From CAZQFV01 sp964613665 (lineage in GTDB: Bacteria > Chloroflexota > Chloroflexia > DTKN01), in NCBI GenBank assembly GCA_964613665.1, contig CAZTIG010000017.1, positions 1-64,000 of the forward strand: a DNA stretch of 64,000 nt. Reading direction: 5' to 3'. Under the pieces are notes generated by a model, which saw only the letters and a list, made by a program, of their open reading frames with translations, did not search any database and was not told the origin of the DNA. Each line of letters opens with the position of its first letter. Within the stretch, counting starts at the first letter, position 1. Of this stretch, positions 50,078-57,662 are shown piece after piece. The position numbers were made by a program, and so were the translations under genes.

Positions 50078-50848
50078 TCACCTTGTCGCCCCCTCACCAC
50101 CTCGCCCCCTCGCCTCATCCGCCTCCCCCAACCCCACTGCATGGCGCAGCGTCTCCACCTCGGCCGCGCTGAGCGCGCGCCACTGCCCGGCGGCCAGGTT
50201 CCCCAGCCGCAGCCCGTCCAGCCGCACGCGCACGAGCCGCCGCACCGGGTGGCCCAGCGCCTCGGCCGTCAGGCGCACCTGGCGCTTGCGGCCCTCGTGG
50301 ATGACCACCCGCAGCCATGTGTCGTCGCCCTCGGGGCGCAACTCCTCCACGCGGGCCGGGGCCGGCCGCTCGCCGGCCAGGACACGGCCCTGCCGCCAGC
50401 GGCGCAGGGCCACCGCGTCGGGCCGGCCCTGCACCAGCACGTGGTACTCTTTCTCCACCTCGTAGCGCGGGTGGGTCAGGCGGTAGGCCAGCTCGCCGTC
50501 GTCGGTGAGCAGGAGCAGGCCCTCGCTGTCATAGTCCAGCCGGCCCACCGGGTAGAGCCGGCCCGGTGCCTGCACCAGGTCCAGCACGGTGGCCCGGCCC
50601 TGGGGGTCGTGGACCGTGCAGACCACCCCCGCCGGCTTGTGCAGCACGACGTAGCGGGGCTGCGCGCGCGCCGCCAGCGGCCGGCCGTCGACGGCAATGA
50701 GGTCTGTTGCCGGGTCGGCGCTCTGCCCCAGGCGGGCCACCTCCCCGTTCACCGTCACCCGGCCCTGGCGCAGCAGCTCCTCGCAGGCCCGGCGTGAACC
50801 CAGGCCGGCCCGGGCCAGGAGCTTCTGCAGGCGCTCTCCTTGAGGCAT
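50078..50848 (-). CDS. rluB: rRNA pseudouridine synthase, RsuA/RluB family
   Basis: A 256-aa pseudouridine synthase acting on ribosomal RNA. The S4 RNA-binding domain is residues 1-65 (RLQKLLARAGLGSRRACEEL). The catalytic domain has VVLHKPAGVVCT, the active-site Asp in GRLDYDSEGLLLLT (about residue 103), and the late motif IHEGRKRQVRLTAEALGHPV. Large-subunit (RluB) versus small-subunit (RsuA) specificity is not fully settled by sequence, though the motif set favours RluB. The last dozen residues (EARGRGGEGATR) come from a low-complexity CCCCTCACC-type repeat and are probably a neutral tail. Start ATG at 50848. Confidence 0.92.
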   Translation of the reverse strand: MPQGERLQKLLARAGLGSRRACEELLRQGRVTVNGEVARLGQSADPATDLIAVDGRPLAARAQPRYVVLHKPAGVVCTVHDPQGRATVLDLVQAPGRLYPVGRLDYDSEGLLLLTDDGELAYRLTHPRYEVEKEYHVLVQGRPDAVALRRWRQGRVLAGERPAPARVEELRPEGDDTWLRVVIHEGRKRQVRLTAEALGHPVRRLVRVRLDGLRLGNLAAGQWRALSAAEVETLRHAVGLGEADEARGRGGEGATR

Positions 50849-50925
50849 AGGCTCCTCTGCAACTGCTCTTGCCTCGAAAGGGCCCCCACCTCTCTGCGGG
50901 CCCGCTGCTCAGGTCGGAGCCCACC

Positions 50926-50957
50926 GTGCGGGGGCGCAGCGTGCCGCGCCCCCGCAC
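50926..50957 (-). terminator. Hairpin after the LivK-propeller gene
   Basis: A perfect 12-bp stem GTGCGGGGGCGC and its complement with an 8-nt loop, 21 bases beyond the stop of the minus-strand gene. No T-tract. Confidence 0.55.
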
Positions 50958-50977
50958 AAGATACCCCTCGCCGGCCC

Positions 50978-53900
50978 CTACTGCTGCCGCATCACCAGCG
51001 GCAGGTAGACCTCAAAGGCCCCGCCGACGAACGCGACGGTGGTCGTGTCGCTGAAACCGTCGACGGTGGCGGTGATGACCGCCGTGCCGGTCAGGTTGCC
51101 CGTGGTCAGCGTGGTCGTGACCAAGCCCCGCGTCGTCCAGGTCGCCGCGACGATCTCACCCAGGGTGGTAGCCCAGCCCACCGCCGTGCCGTCGGAGGCG
51201 ACCCCGCCGTGCAGACCGGCGACGGTGGCGCTGATCGGGCCGCTGGCCCCGCCCACCGTCAGGCTCACCGGCGCGCCGGTGATGGTGATCCCGGCCGGCG
51301 GGTTGTACAGGAAGGTCCCCGTCACCCAGCTCGCGGCGCGGATGTTGGCGCCGGCGGTAAAGGTGACCGTCGCGGCAGCGGCGACGCCAAAGACGCCGCC
51401 GCGCACCTGTCCGTCCACGGTGCGCTTGACGACGGTCCAGTCGTCCGACCCCAGCTCGTGCAGGTCGTAGGTCACCGTCACCGGCGTCTGGTCGGCCACC
51501 CAGTTGCCGTCCACGTCCAGCGCCAGGGCGCGGTAGAACACCCCGTCCAGGCCGTTGGCGTAGACCGTCCCGCTCGGCGGGTCGGTCCACATCCGCAGCT
51601 CCACGGGTTCGCCCGGCTGCGGGGCCGGCCGGTGGTACGCCCACACCCCGGAGAGGCCGGCGTAGAGGGTCTCTTCCACCCCGTCCGAGGTGACGGCCAG
51701 GGCGCGCGGCTCCATCGGCGGCACCCCGACGTTCATCGGGTCGTCGCTGAAGGTCAGGCCGCCGTCGCGGCTCTCGGCGATATAGCCCCAGCCGCCCAGG
51801 TAGACGTGACTGGGCACGAAGGGGTCGACGACCAGCAGGTTGCCGCTGGGGCAGCAGGTGCGGATGACCGTCCAGTTCTCGCCGCAGTCGGTGCTCTTCC
51901 AGAGCGAGTAGTCGTTCAGGCCGGCGTAAACGACGCAGGTCTTTTGCGGGTCGATGGTCATGGAGCGCACCGTCGCCGAGGCGGTCAGCACGGCCGTCCA
52001 GCTCTGCCCGCCGTCCTCGCTCCGGTAGAGCACGCCCTGGCAAGGGCCGCCGCTGCAGTCCTCGCCGCCGACGTAGACGCGGTCCGGCTCGGCCGGGTCG
52101 ATGGCCATGGCCTCGAAGTGCGAGCGCGCCGGCAGCGTGAGCACCACCGTCCAGGAGATGCCGCCGTCCAGGCTGCGCAGGGCCACGGCCTGCTGATCGG
52201 GGTTCCAGGCAGGGTGATCGTAGCCCACGGCGTAGACGGTGCTGGACAGGGCCGCCGACACCTCCATGGCCAGGATGCCCTCGTCGCCGCCGGAGCAGTC
52301 GCTGATGACAAAGGTGGGGGTGAAGACGGGGGCAAAGCTCAGCCCGCCGTCGCTGCTGCGGAAGATGGTGCCTCCGGCGCAGTTGAAGGCGCCGCCAAAG
52401 ACGACCGCCGGGTCCTGTGGGGTAAAGGCGAAGGAGCCCATGTTCGGCAGGGGCAGCCACTCCCAGGTCCCGCCGCCGTCCTCGCTGCGCCAGCCGCCGC
52501 CGCTCTCCGCGGCCACGAAGAGCCGCGCGCTGTCCTCTGGGTCTATGTCAATATCGTGCGGCAGGACGGCCGACTCGATGCCGCTGTTGCGCTCCTCCCA
52601 GGTCGCCCCCCCGTCGGTGCTCTTGAAGACGCCCAGGTGCTCCAGGCCGGCGTACAGCGCCGGCGGCGCGGCGTCTGCGTCCAGGGCCAGCGAGCGCACG
52701 CGGTCGGGGGTCTGCCCGGCGTGGTTCCAGGTGCCCGGGTCGCCCCCCAGGGTGCTGCTGACCACCTCGCCCCAATCGGCCAGCGCATAGACCGTGTTGG
52801 GCGGCTGGACCGCCAGGCCGAAGCCGGCCCCGGTGTACACCGCCGTCCAGTTCACCCCGCCGTCGGTGCTGCGATAGACGTAGTTGGCACCCCAGCCAGT
52901 GCCGGCGTAGATGGTCGTCGGCGTCAGGGGGTGCACGGCCAGGGAGGTGAACTGCATGCCCCCGCCGCCGGCCGGGTCGGTCGCGGTGTAGACGCGCGTC
53001 CAGGAGTCGCCCCCGTCGTCGGAGCGGTAGATGGAGGCATAGGAGCCGTCGACGTCGCTCTCGTACCCGGCGGCGTAGACGTTGGTGTGGCTGACGGGGT
53101 CCACGGCCAGGCCCACGAAGTAGGCGCCGCAGCAGCCGGCCGGCACCGTCAGGGCCTCTGTCCAGGTGTCGCCGCCGTCCACGGTGCGCCAGACCACGCC
53201 CAGGTCCTCGACCGGGCCGCCGTAGCCGCCGGCGGCATAGACCACCGAGCTGCTGACCGGGTCGACGACCAGGGTCTCGATCTCGTTCCACCACTCGCCG
53301 GTCCCGGTGAGCACCGTCGTCCAGTCGGCCCCGCCGTTGGTGCTGCGGATGATGAACGTATCCCCCCGGTTGGCCGAGCCGGCCGCGTAGAGCGCGCTGG
53401 GGCCGGCGGCCAGGGCCTTGAGGCGCTGCGGGCTGTTGTAGAGCGTGGACCAGCTGGCCGCGCCGTCGCCGCTGGCGTAGATGCCGGCAAAGACGCCATC
53501 ACCGGGCACGCCTACGGTGGTGTAGAGCGTGTCGGCCAGGACCGGATCGATCGCCACCTCGGTAGCCTGCCCACCGGCGACTTTGGGTCCGCCGAGGGGC
53601 TGCCAGGGGCCGGCCAGCGGGTAGATCCAGGCCCACTGCGGGAGGACGTCGCCGTTCCCGTCAAAGCCCTGGTAGTTGCCGACGACACCGGCATAGGGCG
53701 GCGTCGCGGCCAGGGCGTCGCGGATGGCCGCCGGGTCGGCGCTGGCGGCGCGCTCGATGGCTTCGACGATCAGCAGGGCATCGTCGTAGGCCAGGGCGCC
53801 AAAGAGGCCGGCCTCGCTGCCGTAGTTGGGGAAGCCGGCGGCCTGGTAGGCAGCGTTGAAGGCGGCATACCCGGGCATGTCGGCCGGCAGGCGCTGGGGG

Positions 53901-54832
53901 TAGGTGGCCATGTCGCCGGCCGCCGCAGCGCCGGCCGCGCTGACATAGTCCCACAGGCCGCCGCCGTACTCCCAGACCGCATCCCAGGCCACCGGCACCC
54001 CGTCCATGCCGCCGACGTCGGCCGCGACGTGGCTGAAGAAGCCGGCCTCCCCGGGATTCGTCTCCAGGTAGTAGATGGCCCCGGGGCCCTCCGGCTGGAT
54101 CGCCGCCAGGGTGGCCGTGTAGTCGGCCGCGGAGTAGACCGTATGCCGGCTGGTGATCTGGCCGCCCAGGGCAGTGTAGGTGGTGGAGAAGGCCTCGGCC
54201 GAGGCCAGGGGCAGGCCGTCGCGCTCGACCATGGCGGTGCGGGTGATGCCCAGGCCCAGCATCAGGTGCGTGGCCAGGCGTACCCCCCCGGAGTCGTCGC
54301 GGGCGCAGACCCGGAAGGTGGTGTCGTACCCCTGCTGGGTCAGGTCGACCCGCGTGGAGGAGGGCGACACCATGGCCACGCTGGCGCTGTAGTAGAGCGG
54401 CTGGGCCGCCCAGGAAGCGCCGCTGCACGTGTGCCCGACCACGGCCACCGCCCCGGCGTCGAGCAGCGCCTGGGCGGCGGTGATGGCCTGGGTGGGATCG
54501 CACATGTCGTCGACCACGACCAGGACCAGCGTGTGCGTGACGCCGCCGATGTCGACGCCTCCGGCAGCGTTGGTCTGGCTGACGGCCAACTGCACGGCGT
54601 TGGCCTCCTGCCAGCCGATCTGCTCGGCCGGGCCAGTCAATCCTACGGCCAGGCCGATGGTGATGGCCGGGCTGTCGACGATCGGCCCGGCGGGCGGGGC
54701 GGCCAGGGGCGCGGCCAGTGCCGCGCCAGCGCGGCTTCCGGCCCAGCAAAGCGCCAGCAGCGCCAGGCCGACCAGCCCCAGGAGCACGGTTACCTGAAGA
54801 GCACGGTACGGCGCGAACGGCCTCGTTTCCAT
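50978..54832 (-). CDS. Exported LivK-like binding protein fused to a BNR/sortilin-like propeller
   Basis: A 1284-aa secreted protein. After an N-terminal hydrophobic segment, residues about 55-410 are a type I periplasmic binding domain like LivK (ITIGLAVGLTGPAEQIGWQE, VVGHTCSGASWAAQPLYY). Residues about 420-1080 carry many Asp-box/BNR repeats of the form RS(T/D)DGGxxW (STNGGADWT, TVDGGDTWT, SDDGGDSWT, STDGGVNWT, SEDGGGTWEW and more), a sortilin/Vps10-like beta-propeller. The end is Ig-like (about 1090-1270). The last residues are VYLPLVMRQQ, a candidate sorting motif. I chose the second ATG, 54832, because AGGAGG abuts the first. Function unknown; ligand capture at the surface is likely. Confidence 0.88.
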   Translation of the reverse strand: METRPFAPYRALQVTVLLGLVGLALLALCWAGSRAGAALAAPLAAPPAGPIVDSPAITIGLAVGLTGPAEQIGWQEANAVQLAVSQTNAAGGVDIGGVTHTLVLVVVDDMCDPTQAITAAQALLDAGAVAVVGHTCSGASWAAQPLYYSASVAMVSPSSTRVDLTQQGYDTTFRVCARDDSGGVRLATHLMLGLGITRTAMVERDGLPLASAEAFSTTYTALGGQITSRHTVYSAADYTATLAAIQPEGPGAIYYLETNPGEAGFFSHVAADVGGMDGVPVAWDAVWEYGGGLWDYVSAAGAAAAGDMATYPQRLPADMPGYAAFNAAYQAAGFPNYGSEAGLFGALAYDDALLIVEAIERAASADPAAIRDALAATPPYAGVVGNYQGFDGNGDVLPQWAWIYPLAGPWQPLGGPKVAGGQATEVAIDPVLADTLYTTVGVPGDGVFAGIYASGDGAASWSTLYNSPQRLKALAAGPSALYAAGSANRGDTFIIRSTNGGADWTTVLTGTGEWWNEIETLVVDPVSSSVVYAAGGYGGPVEDLGVVWRTVDGGDTWTEALTVPAGCCGAYFVGLAVDPVSHTNVYAAGYESDVDGSYASIYRSDDGGDSWTRVYTATDPAGGGGMQFTSLAVHPLTPTTIYAGTGWGANYVYRSTDGGVNWTAVYTGAGFGLAVQPPNTVYALADWGEVVSSTLGGDPGTWNHAGQTPDRVRSLALDADAAPPALYAGLEHLGVFKSTDGGATWEERNSGIESAVLPHDIDIDPEDSARLFVAAESGGGWRSEDGGGTWEWLPLPNMGSFAFTPQDPAVVFGGAFNCAGGTIFRSSDGGLSFAPVFTPTFVISDCSGGDEGILAMEVSAALSSTVYAVGYDHPAWNPDQQAVALRSLDGGISWTVVLTLPARSHFEAMAIDPAEPDRVYVGGEDCSGGPCQGVLYRSEDGGQSWTAVLTASATVRSMTIDPQKTCVVYAGLNDYSLWKSTDCGENWTVIRTCCPSGNLLVVDPFVPSHVYLGGWGYIAESRDGGLTFSDDPMNVGVPPMEPRALAVTSDGVEETLYAGLSGVWAYHRPAPQPGEPVELRMWTDPPSGTVYANGLDGVFYRALALDVDGNWVADQTPVTVTYDLHELGSDDWTVVKRTVDGQVRGGVFGVAAAATVTFTAGANIRAASWVTGTFLYNPPAGITITGAPVSLTVGGASGPISATVAGLHGGVASDGTAVGWATTLGEIVAATWTTRGLVTTTLTTGNLTGTAVITATVDGFSDTTTVAFVGGAFEVYLPLVMRQQ

Positions 54833-54882
54833 GGGCATCCTCCTGGTGAACTCTGCCTGCAGGCGTGATCACTCGCGAGAAC

Positions 54883-54911
54883 ATTGTAGCACAGCCCCCC
54901 CTCCGCGGCAA
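54883..54911 (-). promoter_or_regulatory. Promoter of the LivK-propeller gene
   Basis: Minus strand TTGCCG, 17-bp spacer, TACAAT with TGC before it. Confidence 0.6.
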
Positions 54912-54913
54912 GA

Positions 54914-55050
54914 GCCTTCCGGCTGCGCTGGTCGCCCGATGGGCGCTGGCTGCTGGCCCGGGTTGGGTGCTACGAGGGGGCCTACTGGACGGTAGTGGAT
55001 GCCGCCACGGGCCGGCTGATCCACTTTCCCGCGGACACCTTGTCGCGGCC
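54914..55050 (+). pseudogene. Fragment of a WD40-like (PD40) repeat protein
   Basis: One plus-strand frame reads FRLRWSPDGRWLLARVG followed by CYEGAYWTVVDAATGRL, an almost ideal WD40-like beta-propeller blade of the TolB/PD40 type. It has no start codon or ribosome site, begins abruptly at the promoter of the divergent gene, and loses its character after about 55050. The rest up to 55208 holds no recognisable gene. I interpret it as the remnant of a larger gene. Confidence 0.5.
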
Positions 55051-55208
55051 AGCGATCAAGGCCCCGGCTTCCAGAGGCCGGCGTCGTCCGGCGAGCAGCC
55101 CGGCCGGGCACTGCCGGTGTCGATACCGCAGAAGGAAACGACCTGGCCGCAGACGCCAGCGCTGCCGGCCTCCGCCGGGCTGCTCTCCCCGCAGATGCTG
55201 TCGGAGGT

Positions 55209-55745
55209 TCAGGTGCGTGCGCCCTTCTTCCCCGGCTGGGCGCGTGTGGTTTCTCCCGCCATCCCGGCGGCCAGTCTCTCGCCAATCAGCTCGTCCGCGT
55301 CGTCCACGCTCGCTTCGGTCACCAGGGCGATCTCTCCGACCAGGCGGCTGCGCCCGCGGGCCAGCAGCTCCCTATCTCTGGTATTGAGGGGAGCAACCCT
55401 CTCCTGCCAGGCCAGGTCGCGCACGACCTCGGCGATCAGGAGCGGCCGGTCCGTCCTGAGCTTTTCCTCGAGCTCCTCCTGGCGTTCGCTGTAGTTCTTG
55501 GGCAAAGCATGCGGCTTGCTGGTCAGCGTGTGCAGCACCTGGGCAATCTTGCCCCGTGACATGGCCGGCCGCATGCCCAGCTCATCGGCCGTGCGCACCG
55601 GCACGTAGATGGTCGAGCTCCGGCTGGGGATATCGATCACGTAATAGTGCTCGTATCCCGCCACCAACTCCTGGTCCCTGGTGGCGGTGATCCTGCCGGC
55701 ACCGACACCAGGGTGTACCACCTTGTCACCCACGGAAAAGGCCAT
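55209..55745 (-). CDS. CarD/CdnL-family RNA polymerase-binding regulator
   Basis: A 178-aa CarD-family protein that binds the RNA polymerase beta subunit and stabilises open promoters. The N-terminal RNAP-interaction domain starts at residue 1 (FSVGDKVVHPGVGAGRI) and includes YYVIDIPSRSSTIYVPVRTADELGMR. The helical DNA-binding domain follows (HALPKNYSERQEELEEKL, then RDLAWQERVAPL and LNTRDRELLARGRSRLVGEIAL). The ATG at 55745 is chosen because the family starts here and AAGGA lies upstream. The open frame continues upstream without coding character. A promoter about 210 bases upstream gives a long leader. It may explain tolerance of weak -35 elements seen in the window. Confidence 0.93.
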   Translation of the reverse strand: MAFSVGDKVVHPGVGAGRITATRDQELVAGYEHYYVIDIPSRSSTIYVPVRTADELGMRPAMSRGKIAQVLHTLTSKPHALPKNYSERQEELEEKLRTDRPLLIAEVVRDLAWQERVAPLNTRDRELLARGRSRLVGEIALVTEASVDDADELIGERLAAGMAGETTRAQPGKKGART

Positions 55746-55956
55746 GATTCCTTCCAGTGCCAGCGGCAGACCCTCGGGCAGTTCGGTCCTGGGGACCCAC
55801 GCTCCGGATGCCCAGAAGTGCGAGCGCGTGCCCCTTTGGAACACAGAGCGCCTCTCCCAAGAGGAAGAGGCCGCCCCACACTTCTCTAGTCTGGAAACGC
55901 CGGCCGGCCGGCGGACGACCGCGATCGTTCTGATCGGGCAACCTGGTCGCTTGCTG
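55746..55956 (-). other. Long leader of the carD gene
   Basis: This stretch between the carD promoter and its start shows no gene. It is transcribed as about 200 nt of leader. I see no known regulatory RNA. A GCCGGCCGGC palindrome lies near 55903-55912. Confidence 0.4.
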
Positions 55957-55985
55957 ATTATAGCACGCCTCGGCCAGGACGTCAA
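55957..55985 (-). promoter_or_regulatory. Promoter of carD
   Basis: Minus strand TTGACG, 17-bp spacer, TATAAT with TGC before it. Confidence 0.75.
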
Positions 55986-56122
55986 ATGAGCTGGGGCACG
56001 GCGCGCGCCGGATTCGCAGCGGTGAGGGTTGCCCCTCAGGACCAGCCCTTGCCGCCGGGGAGGGCGGGAAAGACCGTGTCGCCGGGCCCTGGGGACAAGG
56101 GCAAGTGCCCCGCCCCGCAGCG

Positions 56123-57397
56123 CTACACGCGCCGCCGCTGTTGTCCGCGACGGGAGGCCTGGGCCGCCCTGCCCGCTCCGCCAGCGCGCGGCGGCGCCGG
56201 TCGACAGACGGGCCGCGACGGCGTCTGTCGCGGCCGGGCCGGGCGGCTCGGCTGGGACTTGGCTTCCGGCGCAACGCGGCCATAGTCAAAGCCAGGCAGC
56301 CAGCGCCGCTCGATCCGCGCGTCCAGGACCTTCTCGATCTCACGCACCAGCGGTTCGTCCGCCTGCCCGGCAAAGGTGTAGGCCTCGCCGGTCAGCTGGG
56401 CGCGGCCGGTACGGCCAATACGGTGGGTGTAGGCGTCGACCGTATCGGGCATGTCAAAGTTGATGACGTGCGTGATTTCCAGGACGTCGATGCCGCGCGC
56501 GGCAACGTCGGTGGCGACCAGGATGTCGTATTTGCCGTCGCGGAAACCGTCGAGCGCGGCCTGGCGCTGGTTCTGCGACATGTTCCCTTGCAGCGCCGAG
56601 ACGCGATAGTCGTGCCTGGCCAGGTCGCGAGCCAGGTTGCGAGCGCGATACTTGGTGCGCGTAAAGATCAGCACGCGCCCCGTGGCCGTCTGCTCCAGCG
56701 TGGCCAACAGCAGCGCCTTCTTGAGACCCTCAGCCACCGGGTAGAGCGCGTGGGATACCGTCTGCACCGGGACGAGCACGCCGATCTGCACCGTGACCGG
56801 GCCGGCGAGGATATCGTCGGCCAACTGGCGGATGTCCGGCGGCATCGTGGCGGCGAAGAACAGCGTCTGGCGCCTGGCCGGCAGGACCTTGAGGATGCGG
56901 CGGATGTCCGGCAGGAAACCCATGTCGCACATGCGGTCGGCTTCATCCAGAACCAGCACCTCCACCTGCGACAGGTCAATGCTGCGCTCGCCGAGGAGGT
57001 CGAGCAGGCGGCCCGGGCAGGCGATGATGATCTCGACGCCGCGCTGCAATGCCGCGAGCTGGCTCGCTTTGCCCACGCCTCCATAGACGGTGGCGCTGCG
57101 CACCCCGGTGTTCCTGGCCAGAGCGGCCGTCATGGCGTGGATTTGCTCGGCCAGCTCCCGCGTGGGCGCGAGAACAAGGGCGCGCACCCGACGTGTCGGG
57201 TTCTGGATCAGCCTCTGCAGAATCGGCAGGACAAAGGCCGCCGTCTTGCCAGTGCCGGTCTGCGCCAGGCCCAGGAGGTCGCGCCCCTGGAGCGCGACCG
57301 GGATCGCCTGTCGTTGGATGGGGGTGGGGATCGTGTAGCCGACTGCCCTGATGCCGGAGACAATGCGTGGATCGAGATCGAACTGCTCAAAACTCAC
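56123..57397 (-). CDS. DEAD-box RNA helicase (RhlE-like)
   Basis: A 424-aa ATP-dependent RNA helicase. All core motifs are present: Q motif (PTPIQRQAIP), AQTGTGKTAAF, PTRELAEQI, GRLLDLL, the DEAD box (VLDEADRM), FFAATMP (SAT variant with Ala first), LIFTRTK, ATDVAARGIDV and HRIGRTGR. A basic Pro/Arg-rich tail after residue 370 probably binds RNA. It is probably involved in ribosome assembly or mRNA turnover. The start is GTG at 57397 with AAGGAG six bases upstream. A hairpin (57408-57425) abuts and partly includes this site. Motif III begins with Ala instead of Ser, which could weaken coupling of ATPase and unwinding. Confidence 0.93.
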   Translation of the reverse strand: MSFEQFDLDPRIVSGIRAVGYTIPTPIQRQAIPVALQGRDLLGLAQTGTGKTAAFVLPILQRLIQNPTRRVRALVLAPTRELAEQIHAMTAALARNTGVRSATVYGGVGKASQLAALQRGVEIIIACPGRLLDLLGERSIDLSQVEVLVLDEADRMCDMGFLPDIRRILKVLPARRQTLFFAATMPPDIRQLADDILAGPVTVQIGVLVPVQTVSHALYPVAEGLKKALLLATLEQTATGRVLIFTRTKYRARNLARDLARHDYRVSALQGNMSQNQRQAALDGFRDGKYDILVATDVAARGIDVLEITHVINFDMPDTVDAYTHRIGRTGRAQLTGEAYTFAGQADEPLVREIEKVLDARIERRWLPGFDYGRVAPEAKSQPSRPARPRQTPSRPVCRPAPPRAGGAGRAAQASRRGQQRRRV

Positions 57398-57407
57398 CGA
57401 GTACTCC

Positions 57408-57425
57408 TTGGCTCTTCTGAGCCAA
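57408..57425 (-). promoter_or_regulatory. Hairpin abutting the helicase ribosome-binding site
   Basis: A 7-bp stem TTGGCTC/GAGCCAA with an AGAA loop. Its 3' arm shares the first two bases of the AAGGAG site, so folding might modulate initiation. Confidence 0.4.
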
Positions 57426-57495
57426 GTCGCACCCTCGGCCCATATCTTCTATCGCCCTGCTGATTGCGCTGCGAGCCCGCTGCTCGCAGAAAGCC

Positions 57496-57524
57496 ATTAT
57501 AACCGACATGGGCGGTTTTGGCAA
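57496..57524 (-). promoter_or_regulatory. Promoter of the DEAD-box helicase gene
   Basis: Minus strand TTGCCA, 17-bp spacer, TATAAT. Confidence 0.7.
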
Positions 57525-57557
57525 ATGGGAAAGCTGCCCCCTCTCGTGGCAGCGCAC

Positions 57558-57597
57558 CTCCCCTCCCCTCTGTCGAGACTGGCAGAGGGGAGGGGAG
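57558..57597. terminator. Strong hairpin after the second C25-like gene
   Basis: A perfect 15-bp stem CTCCCCTCCCCTCTG and its complement with a 10-nt loop, about 65 bases beyond the stop of the minus-strand C25-like gene. No T-tract. Confidence 0.55.
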
Positions 57598-57662
57598 GAC
57601 AGCGGGAGAGAGGAGAGGGCCGGCCGCCGCAAGCGCCTTGCCCCTGCCACTCCGACAGGCTG

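Noticed and set aside
49897..50142. Minus-strand frame with repeated NRQSSIV peptide
   Set aside because: It is only the translation of the TGACGAT heptamer array and has no start site or neighbours supporting a gene.
50840..54868. Plus-strand open frame of 1342 codons opposite the LivK-propeller gene
   Set aside because: Same reason: the minus strand has signal segment, binding domain and Asp-box repeats, while the plus-strand translation is low-complexity Gly/Ala/Arg/His.
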